From NCBI RefSeq assembly GCF_001649575.2, contig NC_051430.1:17008705-17072704 (forward strand): a stretch of DNA of 64,000 nucleotides. Reading direction: 5' to 3'. Positions 26,401-39,300 of this stretch are shown here, piece after piece. This DNA comes from Kryptolebias marmoratus (Eukaryota; Chordata; Actinopteri; Cyprinodontiformes; Rivulidae). Position numbers and translations under genes: made by a program. Position 1 is the first letter of the stretch; each line of letters begins with the position of its first letter. The notes under the pieces are model-generated. The model worked only from the letters and a program-made list of their open reading frames with translations. It had not been told where the DNA came from and did no database searches.

Positions 26401-29400
26401 TGTTTCATACAAGAAAGGGGATCCAAATTCAGGATAGAGACAGAGATGAACAGCTTTCTGGTGCAGGTGTACAAATCTGGCAACTGAACAAATAGGCAAA
26501 GTCTAACAAGAAGAAAAAAATTACTATGCCCTAGAAAGAAAATGAATAACTTGAATAGTGTTAGATTCAGGTCCAACATATCCAGGCCTTCATTGCATTA
26601 GTTTCCTGAACAATATCTTAAACTCTAATCAACAAACATTTTTCTTCATTTTAGGCTTTCTTCTTCAGGCTTTTTCCCTATTTCCATAAAAAAGTACAAT
26701 AATGTTATTGTTCCTCAGCACCAAAGTTATTGTGCACTAATTACTATAGTTAAAAATATGTTAATGTGATAGAATGAAGCAGTGTGGGAAAACTTGGCAG
26801 TAAATCAGGACAAAACATTCAAATTATTTATCTCTTTTTTAAACTCCTAGCATAATAGATGCGCAGGTTCTCATGAGACATGCAAAGTTAATATTCTAAT
26901 TATGTGGTTTAGTTAGGTGGCTTCAACAACAAACATCACAACACATTTGCAGGAATAATGTGTTACCTTAGCAAAGAATGTGCCTTTGCTGATGGAAAAT
27001 ATAATCATAAAAAAAATGTGACAGGGTGACTTTCAGTTAATTTACATTCAAATCAAAACATCTGCAACATGAGTTACTATAGTGAACTAGTCTTGCTAAA
27101 AGAACCAGATTGGTGACTGTAAATGCACCCCTTTGATAAAAAAAACAGACACATATGAAAGATGTCAAGGCAGCAAAGTATACATAAAAGAAGACAAACA
27201 AACTTTGACCCATTGAGTGTTTTTTTTTTTTTTTTTTTTTAATAAAACAAAGTTCAAACAAAACTCCAAAGCTGAAAAATTTGGACATGAACTTTATTAT
27301 AGGCCTCTTTCATTTCAGTCTTTGCTCTTGTGCAACAGTTTTGGGCTGAGCAGAGCAGACTGGAGCAAGTCAGTAGCTCCTTTTATTTCTCATATTACCC
27401 GTAAGGGAAATGCTCCTTCCTTTTGAAGAGCTAGGGACACCGTATTCCAGACGTGCTTCTGGTGACTCATAAGAGCTTGTATTTTGCTGTTCAGGCCTCC
27501 TGAAGTAGAGGCCTGAACAGGCAGATTTAGTTAGTGCACACAAAGCGTTTAACACAGTAAAATTACATAATTCAGACACAGGAGACGTGGAGAGGAAGTA
27601 GGTATATGGGGATAAGGAATTTTAAAACAGGCCACTTTGTTAAATCTCACTACCTTGCTGTCTGTGGCATGACTAGTTGCCAACTATGTCTTCTTCCTCA
27701 CAATTTACATAACTGATTGTAGAAGCCTTAACTAACCTGTGTTGTGTGTTGGTATATGGATTTGGAGTGGAGTCAGAGGTCCTGTTTAACCATTCATTTG
27801 TTGCTTATCACTGCCTGGCGTAGGTCAGCACATGCTGGTTGAGGTCTTCTTAAGTAAGCAAGTCCTGTGAGGTCTAATCATGTAGGTCAGGGAGATGATG
27901 GGAATCCATGGTGAGACAGAAGTAACCCCCAGTTTTTCAGCTAAAGGCTGGCCTTTCTTGGACAGGAATAACACAGATCCCTGCTCAAAGGAAATGATTT
28001 CTGTCATTCATTTAAAAAAAAAACTCACATGTTTAACACAAATCAGATGGAACACATAGAGGAAAAGAATTTAATTTTAAAAGTTAATGCTGAAAAACCA
28101 AAGGCCTATTGCCAGGACTCACAACAGCAGGAATAAGACTTAAGTAGAGGATTGGCTGCGGAAGCTGAAAACTGGCTAATTACCAGCACTAAATTAAATT
28201 AACCAGACTCCAGAGTTTTTAGTTGACCATAGCTGCATACTGTATATGTAAAATCAATAAACTTTACATTACTATTGTGTATATAGACAAAATAATTATC
28301 CATAAAGACGAAAACCAATGGTAAATCACTGGGAGAGTATCCCCAATCAAAATGTTTCTGAATCTGTTTTATAAAAGATACAAATCAAAGCAGAATTGAA
28401 GGTGACATTTGGAATTAATGAATATTAACTGTTCTTTAAGAAGAACATATTTTTAATGTCAAAGTCGCACGGGCTTATTGTAACAGTAATATTTTTTTCT
28501 TCTTCTTTTCTAGTCAAGGCTGAATTAGGCAGCAATGTCACTCTGCCCTGCAAATATGAGCCAGACAGCGTAATGTTTGGCAGTTTGAGAGTTAAATGGA
28601 CCAAAGCAGCAGAAGATGGATCTGAGGACGAAGACGTCCTGTTATTAATGGGACAACACCAGAAGACTTATGGAAGATTTGGGAATCGTGTGTTTCTGGA
28701 GGCCTCAGATGATAATGAGGATGTCTCCTTAACAATAACTGATGTCTCCAAGGAAGACATGGGAAAATACCACTGTGAGATCATGAATGGGGTGGAAGAC
28801 ATCATTCAAGATGTCATCTTAGAGGTGGAAAATGGTCAAATAGGTAAATATATATGTTTATATATATATTCTTTCATTGTTATTCTTAAGATTTGCAATT
28901 TTCTTCTGCAAGTATTTTATTTTGTGTTTAATAAAATATTAATCATTTCTGGTCTTTTTTCTGGTCAGTCAGGATAACATTTGAACATTTGAAGTCTCCT
29001 TCCTCTTTCCTTGTCCGCCTTTTGATATAGCCTTCTACAATTTCCAGATTTTTTCTTTATGATTTTTGCATCTCACCCATTTTCTGAACATGCAAAGAGT
29101 AATAATACCAAAGGATTTTTTATTTTATTTGTCATTGTTTGGTTGTATTTTGTTTAGGTTTTTTTATCTAGCTTCATTTCTCAATTTCCACTGAGATTCC
29201 ATTGGGGAATAACACGGATAAACTGTCCTGATTCAGAGCAGCAAGACAGCTCAATATAGTGAAAGATTTCAATTGTTACTAAAGCTAAATCATTTTGAAC
29301 TGTAAACCAAATGAGTTGTGTCGCCTAAAATAAAGACATCGCAGTCTACGAATGAAAAATACATACAGTATATATTGTACAAAGCCGTTAGACCTTATTT

Positions 29401-31130
29401 CTTTATAATTAGCTTCAAACAAATCAAACTTTCATGTAATGTCTCATAGAGGTTCTTAATAATGATTAGGTTGTTGCTTTTTTTAAAAAAAAAGGTTTTT
29501 TAAAGATTGTTTAGTTTTTTAGTTCACAAATTATTTATTGTCCAAGCATTAAAAGCACAGCTTAAATTAATGTTTGAACCAGTGTTTTGACTACACATAA
29601 CAGCATAACAACTGAACAGAAAACTAGTTTAAAATTTAGGCACTAATTTTAGCAGACTGTCTCAAAGGCACAATTTATTCTCATTCCTTTAGGTGCATCT
29701 GTGAAAAATGTCAAACATAACAGAGTTTGACAAGCATAAAAAAGAATGTGTGTAGCAAGAAGCTGGTTCCCAGAGAGGTATTAACCAGAAAGTTGGCATA
29801 CAATCAGTGAATAGGATACAAGTCTTTGCATTTTTGTAGGTTCTTCATTAGACGTTTCCAGAAATATTTTCCCCATTTCTCCAAGAATGCAGGTAATTTT
29901 AATATACTGTATAAACATTTTTAGATTTGACACTTCTTTTTTCCTTTACTTGTCAAGTTTTCAAATATAAAAAAAAAAACGCAGCACAACCTAATGAGAT
30001 ACACCAATGTTACAGCCCTTTAGAAGAAAATAGGATTGGCACAAGAATTCTTTGTATAAAAAGACTAAGAACACAGTGTTAAAGAAAAGAAAGTGGAGTG
30101 CAGTATTCCGCAGTTTAAATGGTAAAGGATTCATGTTTGTTGGTTGATAGGAATTATGGTCATACATTTTTGAGAAACATGAATAGGTACACAGGTACAA
30201 ACTGACTAATTATGCATCTACATTCTGGAGCTATACATTGACATTTATATTTGCTGACCACACTTTTAAATAAGTACTTTTAAAAAGTACTTGCTTACAC
30301 TGTATAAAGTACTATAGACAGGTATGACTATTTTTCTTTGTTGACAAGTTGGCCTAAGAAAAACCTTCTGCCTCCTTCAGGTGTTGTATTCCCATACTCT
30401 CCTCATCATGGACGCTACAACCTGAACTTTGACGATGCTGTGAAGGCCTGCAAAGATCAGGGCGCTGAAGTTGCCTCCTTTGATCAGCTGTTTAAGGAAT
30501 GGAAGGATGGTCTGGACTGGTGCAACGCCGGCTGGCTGAATGATGGTACAGTGCAGTATCCCATCACCAAACCCAGAGAACCTTGTGGTGGCTCCGTTAA
30601 CAAACCTGGCCTTAGAAGTTATGGACGTCAAAACAAGCAGAGCAGACGCTTTGATGTGTTCTGCTATGCTTCCGCACTCAAGGGTAAGTTTTTGTTTAAC
30701 CTCTTTTATCTCCATTTTCTTAAAATGTTATTTATAGTGGAATAATCAGTTGACCTTAAGTAAACACACAAAGCTCCTTGAATGAACTGGTGAACATTTT
30801 TTTCTTTTCTGACCAACTGTTTTGCTTACTCTTCCATCAGGTCGTGTCTACTGGCTGGTCCAGCCAGACAGGTTGACCTTTGATGAGGCTGTGCAGGCGT
30901 GCATCAAAGACAATGCAGAGATCGCCAAGGTGAGCCACATTTTCGCTGCCTGGAAGCTCAATGGCTACGATCGCTGCGATGCAGGCTGGCTGGCTGATGG
31001 AAGTGTCCGGTACCCCATTTCCAGGCCCCGCAAGAACTGCAGCCCCACAGAAGCTGCAGTGCGCTTTGTTAGTTTCCCCGACAAACAGGTTAAGTCTTAT
31101 GGTGTCTACTGCTACAAAGCTGAGCCATGA
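23372..31130 (+). CDS. hapln1: Hyaluronan and proteoglycan link protein 1 (four coding exons, 337 aa)
   Basis: Secreted link protein that binds hyaluronan and the G1 region of aggrecan or versican and stabilises the complex in the matrix. Coding exons are 23372-23462, 28514-28843, 30381-30683 and 30841-31130; every junction is phase 1 and the spliced length is 1014 nt including the stop. Order: signal peptide (about residues 1-20), Ig V-type domain (Cys43 and Cys118), link module 1 (from residue 141; motif DWCNAGW) and link module 2 (from residue 242; motif DRCDAGW), each with four cysteines. The match to vertebrate HAPLN1 is very close, for example in the PITKPREPCGG and PISRPRKNCSP stretches. 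At 337 residues it is slightly shorter than human HAPLN1 (354), mostly between signal peptide and Ig domain. It converges on vcan, as in other vertebrates. Whether it is the teleost a or b copy cannot be decided here. Confidence 0.96.
23463..28513 (+). other. hapln1: hapln1 intron 1 (5.05 kb)
   Basis: GTAAGA to CTAG. About 24480-24720 is non-repetitive and GC-richer, with GCCATGGCAAC (RFX-like half site), a possible intronic enhancer. It includes a 13-bp hairpin at 27487-27520 and a T run near 27220. Confidence 0.85.
27487..27520. repeat. Perfect 13-bp hairpin in hapln1 intron 1
   Basis: CTGTTCAGGCCTC and its exact reverse complement are separated by 8 nt (CTGAAGTA). A stable stem on RNA is possible. 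No wider inverted repeat surrounds it. Confidence 0.85.
28514..28843 (+). CDS. hapln1: hapln1 coding exon 2: Ig-like V domain
   Basis: A pyrimidine-rich tract ending TTTTCTAG precedes the exon, and a GTAAAT donor follows. The 330-nt exon encodes one Ig V-type domain: NVTLPCKYE holds the first cysteine, RVKWTK the conserved Trp, and DMGKYHCE the second cysteine. An N-glycosylation sequon (NVT) lies just before the first cysteine, as in mammalian link protein. In this family the Ig domain mediates binding to the proteoglycan G1 Ig domain. Confidence 0.95.
28844..30380 (+). other. hapln1: hapln1 intron 2 (1.5 kb)
   Basis: GTAAAT to TCAG. AT-rich; nothing else is recognised. Confidence 0.9.
30381..30683 (+). 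CDS. hapln1: hapln1 coding exon 3: link module 1
   Basis: The exon follows a CTCCTTCAG acceptor and ends at GTAAGT, phase 1 on both sides. It encodes a complete link (PTR) module starting GVVFPYSP, with cysteines in AVKACKD, DWCNAGW, EPCGG and VFCYA. Link modules bind hyaluronan. The whole module is in one exon, as in the HAPLN family, whereas versican splits its first link module over two exons. Confidence 0.96.
30841..31130 (+). CDS. hapln1: hapln1 terminal coding exon: link module 2
   Basis: The exon follows a CTTCCATCAG acceptor and runs to a TGA at 31128-31130. It encodes the second link module with cysteines in VQACIKD, DRCDAGW, KNCSP and VYCYK, ending KAEP. This is the most conserved part of link protein, and the ADGSVRYPISRPR stretch agrees with human HAPLN1. 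Confidence 0.96.
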
Positions 31131-32150
31131 GAGTTATGGAGAAACCATAGCCACCAAAGTGCCACAACAACTACAGTCGTTTAAATAAACAATGAAGCAG
31201 GAAAGTTTTGGATATTAACTAGTATGAAGTCAATTTGTTTCTGATGCTGTGATAATGCTAAGATACTATCCATTTCCAATCAATATGCAAAAAACAACAA
31301 CCTGTTTGTAGCCTTTAGATGTTCTTCTTGCTGTGCATTCTTTGATCAGACCTTTAGGTAAAGTGTGACTCTATTATTATGTGACAGAGGCAAGAATTCT
31401 TTGACCATGAGTTGATTTTGTCTCCCCAAAAAGCAATTTAATTGTGAAGTTTAAGTTTGAGTGCAACACTAATGCTCATGTGCAGAATATTTGTGCCACT
31501 CTAAAATGTGTCTTTAATTTTTTTATACTTAAATATATATATAATAAGTACCACATTAGTAAAGACAAACTGATTACAATGTGACAAACATACCTTGGCT
31601 AAGATTTAAGCTATTATTAAACAAATGTTATGCTAATATTCAAGCTATTGGATTGATTTCTAGAGTTTAGGCAGTTTATTTTAAACGTATATTTTAAACT
31701 GCATGCAGTGTCTCTAACCAGAAATGCTGTGTTCAAATCATCTGCAAAGAGAACAAATGTAAATGGTTTCTTCTGTTTGTTCTTTTTATCGTGACATACG
31801 TTTCAATACATTTTTCTATTACATCAAGTCCAGATTTTAAAAAAATGTCTGAAAGACATTTTAAATGTTTGTATGTTCTAGCAGAGGAAGATTTTTTTAT
31901 ATAATTTTCTTGATGATTTTAAGATAACATAATTTGTAACCATTTTGACAAAATGTATTTGATTTTTTTGTGGGACTCATTAAAAGTTTTTTAACATTTT
32001 TTTTTCTAACCCTGAGCATTGTCATGTTGGCACTTCTTGCGGATGTGTTATTTGAACACTCTTGCACATTAAAATTGAAGGAAATTTTATGTTTTTGCCA
32101 TGTCCCTTTGCAACATCACAGTTTAAAATAAAGAATATAACTTTTTGATT
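31131..32150 (+). other. hapln1: hapln1 3' UTR with proximal and distal poly(A) signals
   Basis: AT-rich noncoding sequence follows the stop codon. An AATAAA lies at 31184-31189, giving a very short 3' UTR of about 75 nt, and another at 32127-32132 would give about 1 kb. The distal site is followed by a T-rich stretch. Long 3' UTRs are usual for this gene, so the distal site is the more likely main one. The exact ends are inferred. Confidence 0.55.
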
Positions 32151-32240
32151 CAATTTCCAGAGTGTTTTTTTTTAACAATAAAACCACAATGCATAGAGTC
32201 AAACCGGGAAAGCTTGAGCAAAAATTTAAAGAGATTAGAG

Positions 32241-32460
32241 CAGTGGTGACCAATCCTCATTGAGGGCCACTATCCTGCATGTTTTACTTGTTTACTCAAT
32301 CCAGCACACATGATTCAATGGTTAAATTATCTTTTCGGAGTCTCCTTAAGTTCTGCAGAAGCTTGTTAATCATCCATCTATTCAACCCAGATGTGTTGAA
32401 ACAGAGAAACATCTAAAACATGCAGGATAGTAGCCCTTGAGGAAGGAGGTCCAAAACTGC
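32241..32460. mobile_element. Palindromic MITE just beyond the hapln1 3' end
   Basis: The left arm at 32262-32286 (GAGGGCCACTATCCTGCATG) is complementary to the right arm at 32414-32438 (CATGCAGGATAGTAGCCCTT) with few mismatches. This is a common teleost non-autonomous element. It begins about 110 bp after the distal hapln1 poly(A) signal. Confidence 0.75.
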
Positions 32461-32810
32461 CGAGTTTATTCGTAAACTCTGAGTTAACTTACTCCAAAGA
32501 GGGAAAGTCTGTTTCTCATTCCAGAACATCTGAGTTCAGAGCATGTTTGAGCGAAATTTATTATGTCGCAATTAAAACAATTATTAATAAAGTGTTGTTA
32601 CCGTGACTGATCACGGCAGCTGTAGGAAAAAGAGATTTAGGTCATTTCTCAACACTAAGTACGCCAAATACATAATTACCAAGTACCTCAAAAAACTGCT
32701 CAGTCAAAATGTGGATTTCTCAAAACAATAAACTAGTTTTAAAGTTAATCAGTTTGATTACAGAAATTACTTAAACAAATCAAAAACAAAAACAACAGAA
32801 ATTACGGTTA

Positions 32811-33150
32811 TGTAAGACCCAAGGACGCAGACTTTCATGGGAACTCAAATAAAGGATTATCCACAATAATAATCAAAACAAAAAGGCTGGCATGGCAGCA
32901 AAAATACAAAGTAGCAAAGAACGCAAGAACCAGACGGCATGAAACCAAATGACTAACTGCAGATGAGTGAGGGCTGGAGGATGATATGCACTGGGACTGA
33001 TAAGGTAAGAGGTGACAGGTGAGCCTAATGGTTACAGAGAACAGGTGTGAATGGGAGGGGCAGAACAGACTGAGGAAAGGTACTGATGGTAAATGAAACA
33101 CTGGGGAACAACAGAACACAGGTGAAATGTAAAAAATAAACACAAAAACA
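32811..33150. repeat. Candidate dispersed repeat between hapln1 and vcan
   Basis: The segment from GTAAGACCCAAGGACGCAG through AGGTGACAGGTGAGCCTAATG to GAAACACTGGGGAACAACAG resembles, from memory, an interspersed repeat of percomorph fishes. No other copy is in this window, so the call rests on recognition only. Confidence 0.4.
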
Positions 33151-33538
33151 CATTCTGCCTCAATAGCATAATAAAGGGTATTGTAAAACTCTAAAATGTG
33201 GATACAGTAAGAAAATAAAATAATCGGCATTTCTGTATGTACAACTAAATGTAATAAAAAGATTTTAAACATCCCATATTATTTAACATAAAAATTCCTC
33301 TATTTAGTTATTCATCTCATCAAAATGTGACAGACACTAATTTTGACAGATTTTCTTTGTCTGTGTGTGGTTTGAGCAGAGAGCAAAATGAATGATCTGT
33401 TGCTGGATCGATGCTGAGCATTTCATTTTGTTTTGACATTTCATGTGGTTTCACAGTGTCCGATGTGGTGCAACCTTCCCAGCAAATCTGCAGATGCAAT
33501 ACTCTCCAAACATTTGTCACCCAGACATCCAGATTGAG

Positions 33539-33810
33539 TTATGTGGGACAAGAGCGTGGCAGGGTAATTAGTTGATGACAGTAATGACGCTTTTCATCAG
33601 ACAAGTATATTTGTCAACGCCAAGAGGGCAGGGCATTTCCTCTTCTAATTAAACCTCAAAAGCCTGTTAAGTCCCAGCGAGACCTGAGCAGAGGGGGTTT
33701 AGGGTTTTCCACTGAGACGTCTGAGTTTCACGAGTCCAGGTTTTATAATCTCTGGAGCATTTCGGAGCCGCCTTTGATCACAAGTCTTGGCTGATGACAA
33801 GGTGAGCAGT
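33539..33810. promoter_or_regulatory. Candidate conserved noncoding element between hapln1 and vcan
   Basis: Balanced base composition in an AT-rich setting, with no repeat signature. It holds TAATTAG (homeodomain-like), CTTCTAATTAAA and CCTTTGATCA at 33771-33780 (a TCF/LEF consensus). It sits between the two genes, where a shared enhancer could act on both. Inference from composition and motifs only. Confidence 0.25.
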
Positions 33811-34434
33811 TTCAGTGAAAACAGCAGTTATAACTTTTACGAAGACTATAAATTAATGGTATTACCCAGCTTATGTGCTCTGTGCCAATAATGTCACCAT
33901 GAACTTCAAGTGGCTGCTGTAAATGGAGAGCACTGTGGGCTCGCAGGTGAAGGACAATCTACTAAACAGGCTTCTGTGTTTCGCAGCAAAGGACTTCTTC
34001 ATGCACCGCAGCATAAACTGACATTCAAGAGACACAGCTTCAGTCACACCGACTAAAAAAATAAAAGCTTTTTCTGTAGGACAGACGTGCTGTTTTGCAG
34101 CATCAGCAGATTCCGTTCGAGCATCACTTTTCTCTAACCCAGCTCTTACTTCAGAGCTTTGCCGTATGTGAACTTGAGATTTATGTGCAAGACTCTGTTT
34201 TGCTCTGAAAATCCTCAACGTTCACGTCACATAAAGCTTTAAAGCCCTTTCGAACACGTTCTGTTCTCTACCAAATGAAAGCCCAACATTTTAAGGTGGA
34301 TGTTTTTTAGCTTTATAGCACTACCTGCTGGTGGAACCCCTGCAAGGTCAGTGTGAGGGAAGCCATCTGCACCCTCCCAGTAACCCTCCTCTCCCATGGT
34401 ACTCAAGCACCACGGAAGTGCGGAAAAACACATT

Positions 34435-36252
34435 AGAATTTTTAAAACATATATTTATTTTATTTTATTTCTTTGGTGACTTAGAGCAAGAAAAACAAAT
34501 ATCATTTCAAATAAAAAATATTTAAAAAAAATCACAAAATATCTCAGACATTCACATTGTAAAATTGAAAAAAAAAAATAGTTGTTATATAAATATAAAA
34601 ATGATAATATGTGCACAATAAGGGTAAAACACCCAGAGACGTTCACAGGCAATAAAACTTTTCTCCAAGAAAACGCATTTCCATACACATGTTTTGTCAG
34701 TGTTACAGAACATAATTATTGCTTTTGTAGCCCGCTGTATTACTTGGTCCGCTGATGGTGTTAACAATGTAAAAACATATGTGAACTAATTATGTTGCTG
34801 AGTAACTTCTCATCATTGATGCATCCTGCTTGATCAATCTGTGAAAGTGTCCTGGCTTCTGTTGAACATATAAATATGTGTGTGTGTGTGTATAAAAAGT
34901 GCTGCTGGGCCAAGTGACAGCAAAACAATTTTTGAACCTGGCAGCATAAAACACACGAAGAGATCAAAAGCAGCTTGAAAATAAATTATATGTATCTCTG
35001 CCTAAGCAGCTGTTACGTTCAAGCCTTTGAGTGTTTCACAATACATTCTCTCAATGGACCAAAATCACAAAAAAATAAAAAGTACAGTGAAGAAAAGCAC
35101 AAGTCCAAAACATCAAGTTAAATGATTAAATGCAAGCTACAACAGAACAGGAAAAGAGGAACCCAAAAAATAGACTCTTTGGCATGTTCTTTATGAACAG
35201 CATTGCGGGTGATGTAAACATGCTGTACCAACTAAATGTGAGCTATACACTGAACAGAAAATACAGAAATACAAAATAGCCACACTTCCCTTCTTTACCT
35301 TTAAAAAACAAAAAGAAATCAATTTCCATCTGCATAGAAAAGCTTTGACAATAAGTACTCTTAGAGAGGAATCTTTCATAATAGACTGCATCATACAAAA
35401 GAAATCATTTTAACATTTCTCTCTATAGATGTCTCTGTAAAAACAGTGTATGAATTGACTCGACTGCAACCAGCGAAACCAGAAAACACCAGAGGCTGCT
35501 AGATGACGCCTTTGAAAGCTGCCACCACAAAGACAGCTCTCCAGCTGATAACTGAGCTGTCTGTTGAAACCTCCTGCGACTTGAGCGTTTTTTTTAGTTT
35601 CATCTGAAATCTTAATATCTACTTCATTTGAACACTTGATTCTCCAGTCTTCAGTCTGACGACTGGAGAATGACTTTGATGGATGAGAGAGAAACTCACG
35701 TAAAACCTTTTTAAACTGCAGGATTAGTTCGTTGCCATAATCCCTCCTGTTTCAGTTCAAACTTCATCAGATGTAAGAACTTTGCATGAATGTGCACGGT
35801 TCAGTTTGAAACCATACGAACGTTATAAGCGCTATTTCTATGACTGTCTTTCTGTGACTAAGGAACGCTTTGCATTGATATTTGAAAAGCAGAGTTTGTG
35901 TTTAAACACTGATGAATTTCTTACAGAGTCAGCTGAGGTTGAAGATAAAAACTTTTGCTGCTAGACAGAACACAAAATAAGAGCACTTTTTTTTTTTTTT
36001 TTTGCTATTCCAGTAGCCAGCTAAATTGTTTTTGTCCACACTGGAGCTGTTATACAACAGTCTCCTTGATATAAAAAGTCACTTATGAACATTTAGAAGG
36101 CACTTCATATGGTTCCATCATCACCCAAAATTGAAGAAAACTGCAGTTTATCCTCTTGGTTTCTTTTATGAACTTTGTGCTTTTTTTTTTTTTTTCCACA
36201 CAAGCGTCAAGTGAGTGTTCTTGGAAGAAGTTCTTCCATATTTTTTCTGAAA
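34435..36252 (-). other. vcan: vcan 3' UTR
   Basis: AT-rich noncoding sequence of about 1.8 kb after the stop. Three overlapping AATAAA signals (TTTATT on the + strand) lie at 34454-34469 and are the first clear poly(A) signals met. It includes two long T runs on the + strand (about 35989-36003 and 36181-36195) and a short TG repeat near 34877. The end is inferred. Confidence 0.6.
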
Positions 36253-36380
36253 TCACAGCTTCTTCCTCTTCTGTTCTGTTGTGTCTCTTTTCCATCGGTA
36301 TCGTGGATGGTGGAAGTTGTTGATGCTGTAGAGACTACTGTGATGATGTCTTCTTATATAAGTCCTCTGGTAGGTTGATG
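36253..36380 (-). CDS. vcan: vcan terminal coding exon: basic C-terminal tail
   Basis: It encodes [16 protein letters not shown] and a tail rich in R, K and H ending KRKKL, then TGA at 36255-36253. The YQRTY motif and the basic character match the versican C-terminus. The stretch of three histidines is unlike human but otherwise unremarkable. Confidence 0.94.
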
Positions 36381-39300
36381 CTGGAAGAAGAAAAATATTG
36401 TACGTGTATATAGCTAGAATAATACACCTGTGAAAATATTTTAGCTTTTATTTTAATTTTATTTTTAAAAAAACTAGGAGCAACAGTTGCTGAACTTACG
36501 GTTTATGCAGCTGATTTTAGGTATATCCCATCGTCCATCCCCACGGCAACGGATGGTTGGAACATGCCGCTGAATAAAGCCTGATCGGCACTGGTACCTC
36601 ACCAGTGAGTTAATTTCATACCTTTCACGCTTCTTCCCAAAAGTACGTGCATTTTCTACCAGGGGGGGTTGATTACAGGCCACTAAAAACCAAAACAGGC
36701 AACATCATGAATTAAAAAATTAACAAATAAACAACAGAAATGTATCTTATCACAGCTTTAAGAAATTGCTTGTGCAATTGAACTCATTCGACAGCAACGA
36801 ACAGAGGGGCTTTTATGAGTACCTGTGCCCTTTTTGCAGGTAAATGTGAGGTGATAGTTGCATGGGACGTCGTTCCACTGGCCGTCCTCGTGCCATATCA
36901 TCACCACGCAGTCCTCGCCAGAAGAAAAGAAGCTGTCCGGCTGGTTCGGCCTCCAGTTTTCATATTGCTGTCGAAAAAAAAGGGAACAAAAAGAAAGCCA
37001 TGTTAGGCGTATTTCCTATTCCTTTCAAGATAAATGTGGTTTTAGTTTGACTTTATTTTTGTTTGCGACAGAGGTTACCAAAGCAGAAGATGTGCAAGAG
37101 TGAATATTAAATTTCTTTTGGTAAGAAATCTCTGTATGAAAGATCAGTCTGAATCACCTTCTTGTCAACACCTGAGGTATTGTGAATGTCGTGATTACAT
37201 TTAAAACAGAAATTATTTCAAACGTTAGGGAGAGAGGGACTCTGAATATCCTTACAAAAAGTGGTCTGTAAATCCCAGACCACACTATGATCTTAAATAT
37301 TGTCCACAAGAGGGAGTAACTGGGCCTCTTTAGAAGGCCGCTAAACTCAGCAGTTCCTCATAAATCAAGTCTGTAAAAACATTTCAAATTTGATATGACA
37401 AGATTAAGATTTAAGATTAAGTAGAATTGAAAACTGTTTGTGCTTCTGCAACAGATCCCATTTATTTAGACATGTTTTTGACCTATTGAATTACTTATAG
37501 TCTAATGGGACTTTATTTTCTTGTCATTTTTGGTGTTTATTTGATCACACTTTGTGTGTTTTTGTGATAATAGACTATCATGACTTTGTGATGACATTTC
37601 ATCACTCAGTGTATTTGCCTATGGTTTCATGTTTCATTTCTGCCCAGAAAACAAACAAACAAACAAAAAAGCACCCTCACACATACTGTACATATAGCCA
37701 GGTAAACAGTATACACACAGCTGCAAAGCTGTGGGGCCTTTGGGCCGGAGCTGATGGTAACTGCAGTCTTTCAGCGCATTCTAGGTTCAAACACTTTCTT
37801 CAAAGCTGTGACTCTGGCCCCCTAACCCCCTCAAACTCCTTCCACGATGCCTCCAGGCCTGGTTGCTCTGTCATTATGGTTAACAAACAACATACACCGG
37901 CTTCCTGCTCTGCTCAGTCCAGCTTAACAAATGGTCGACCCATCAACTGCCCAGCAGGTCTGCATCCTCCTCAAGAACAATTAAACAAAGTTTGATCCCC
38001 AACATAAACACATATATCAGCAAGTGTCTTTTTTTCTGTGCCCTGCTGCTAACATTAATAGATTTTCTTTATTGTTTTCGGGAGTTAATAGGTCACAGTA
38101 GTTTAAAATTACTCATTTATTTAGGGACAGCAGAGGTGACCACCCACCCAGACCCCCTAGGGGTGTTTCTACACTGTTGTTTCTTTTTTTTGGTGGTGGT
38201 CTTTTCCTTTTCCCAAGCTACAGCGGAGCACAGGTGCTGTCCATCTGTGTGTCTGTTTGGTGGCCCTGCCCCCGAGTGGCTGCCTTCTGGTTGAAAGTGG
38301 GGAATGAAGGACCCATACCAGTCCACGCCTGCCAAACACAGCCTCACTCAAACCCTCATCACCTCTAAATTGGTCTTAACATGGGGACCTGTGCTTATCT
38401 TTTAACCCCTCAGGCTTGTTTTCTGTTTCCTCTCTATCTCTGCTGCTGGGGGAATCATCTTTGAAGCAAGGACATCAGTCTAAACAACACAGTCGCACGT
38501 TGTAATTAGACATTTTTCTGTCAGGTGAAGGGAATCTTCAGCAGCTACAACCATTGCAGAAAACATACACTTATATACTGTTTTAGAAACATGCCATTTG
38601 TGGAAAAAAATTGTTTTCGTTTTGCCTTTGTCTACTTATTTACATTTTGCAATGTTGAAGGTATTGATTTTCAAGCACCCAACCAACACTCATTAGGCGA
38701 TCCAGTGCAGCCTTACAGCATGTTCCTCATCAGTTTGTTTGCCTGATCACTTGACAAGGCATAGGGGTATGAGGCAGAGGAGAGTATGTCATGAAAGAGT
38801 CACCAGAGCTTACTTAAACAATTGACTCTCCCTGCATTCGTCATCTGCATCTCATCCAAATATTTACACTGTCTGTGCGCCATGTTTGTTGAGACTAAAA
38901 TAAGTGAGAAAGCAACCTATCTTACCACGGGGTTGCCATCAGTCCATCGGAAGTCACTGTCAAACATCTTATCATTTAGGCCAATCCACTGGTAGTCCTG
39001 TCCCAGACCTGAAATGCAGTTGAAAATAAAAAATGTCAGATTACATTTCTTCTTTTGACATACATACTTTTCCAGATAGTTCAGAAACAGAAAGTACAAG
39101 GGAACGATAAAAATAACAGTGATATTTTTAATGCCTTTAAATTTCTCTGCACTTACATGGCTTTATCAGAGAACTTGTTTTGTTTCAGTTTAATCATGCA
39201 AGGCGATTATCATGAAGGAACACAAAGGCATGTTCTTGTACCCATTAGTGATTATCCAGTGCAGTCTATAACTTACGGTTGATATACTGTTGCTCCTCGT

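Noticed and set aside
30377..30715. 112-codon frame on the - strand
   Set aside because: Antisense shadow of hapln1 link module 1 exon.
32835..33272. 145-codon frame on the - strand between the genes
   Set aside because: It lies inside a probable dispersed repeat, has no recognisable domain, and has skewed Ser/Phe/His composition.
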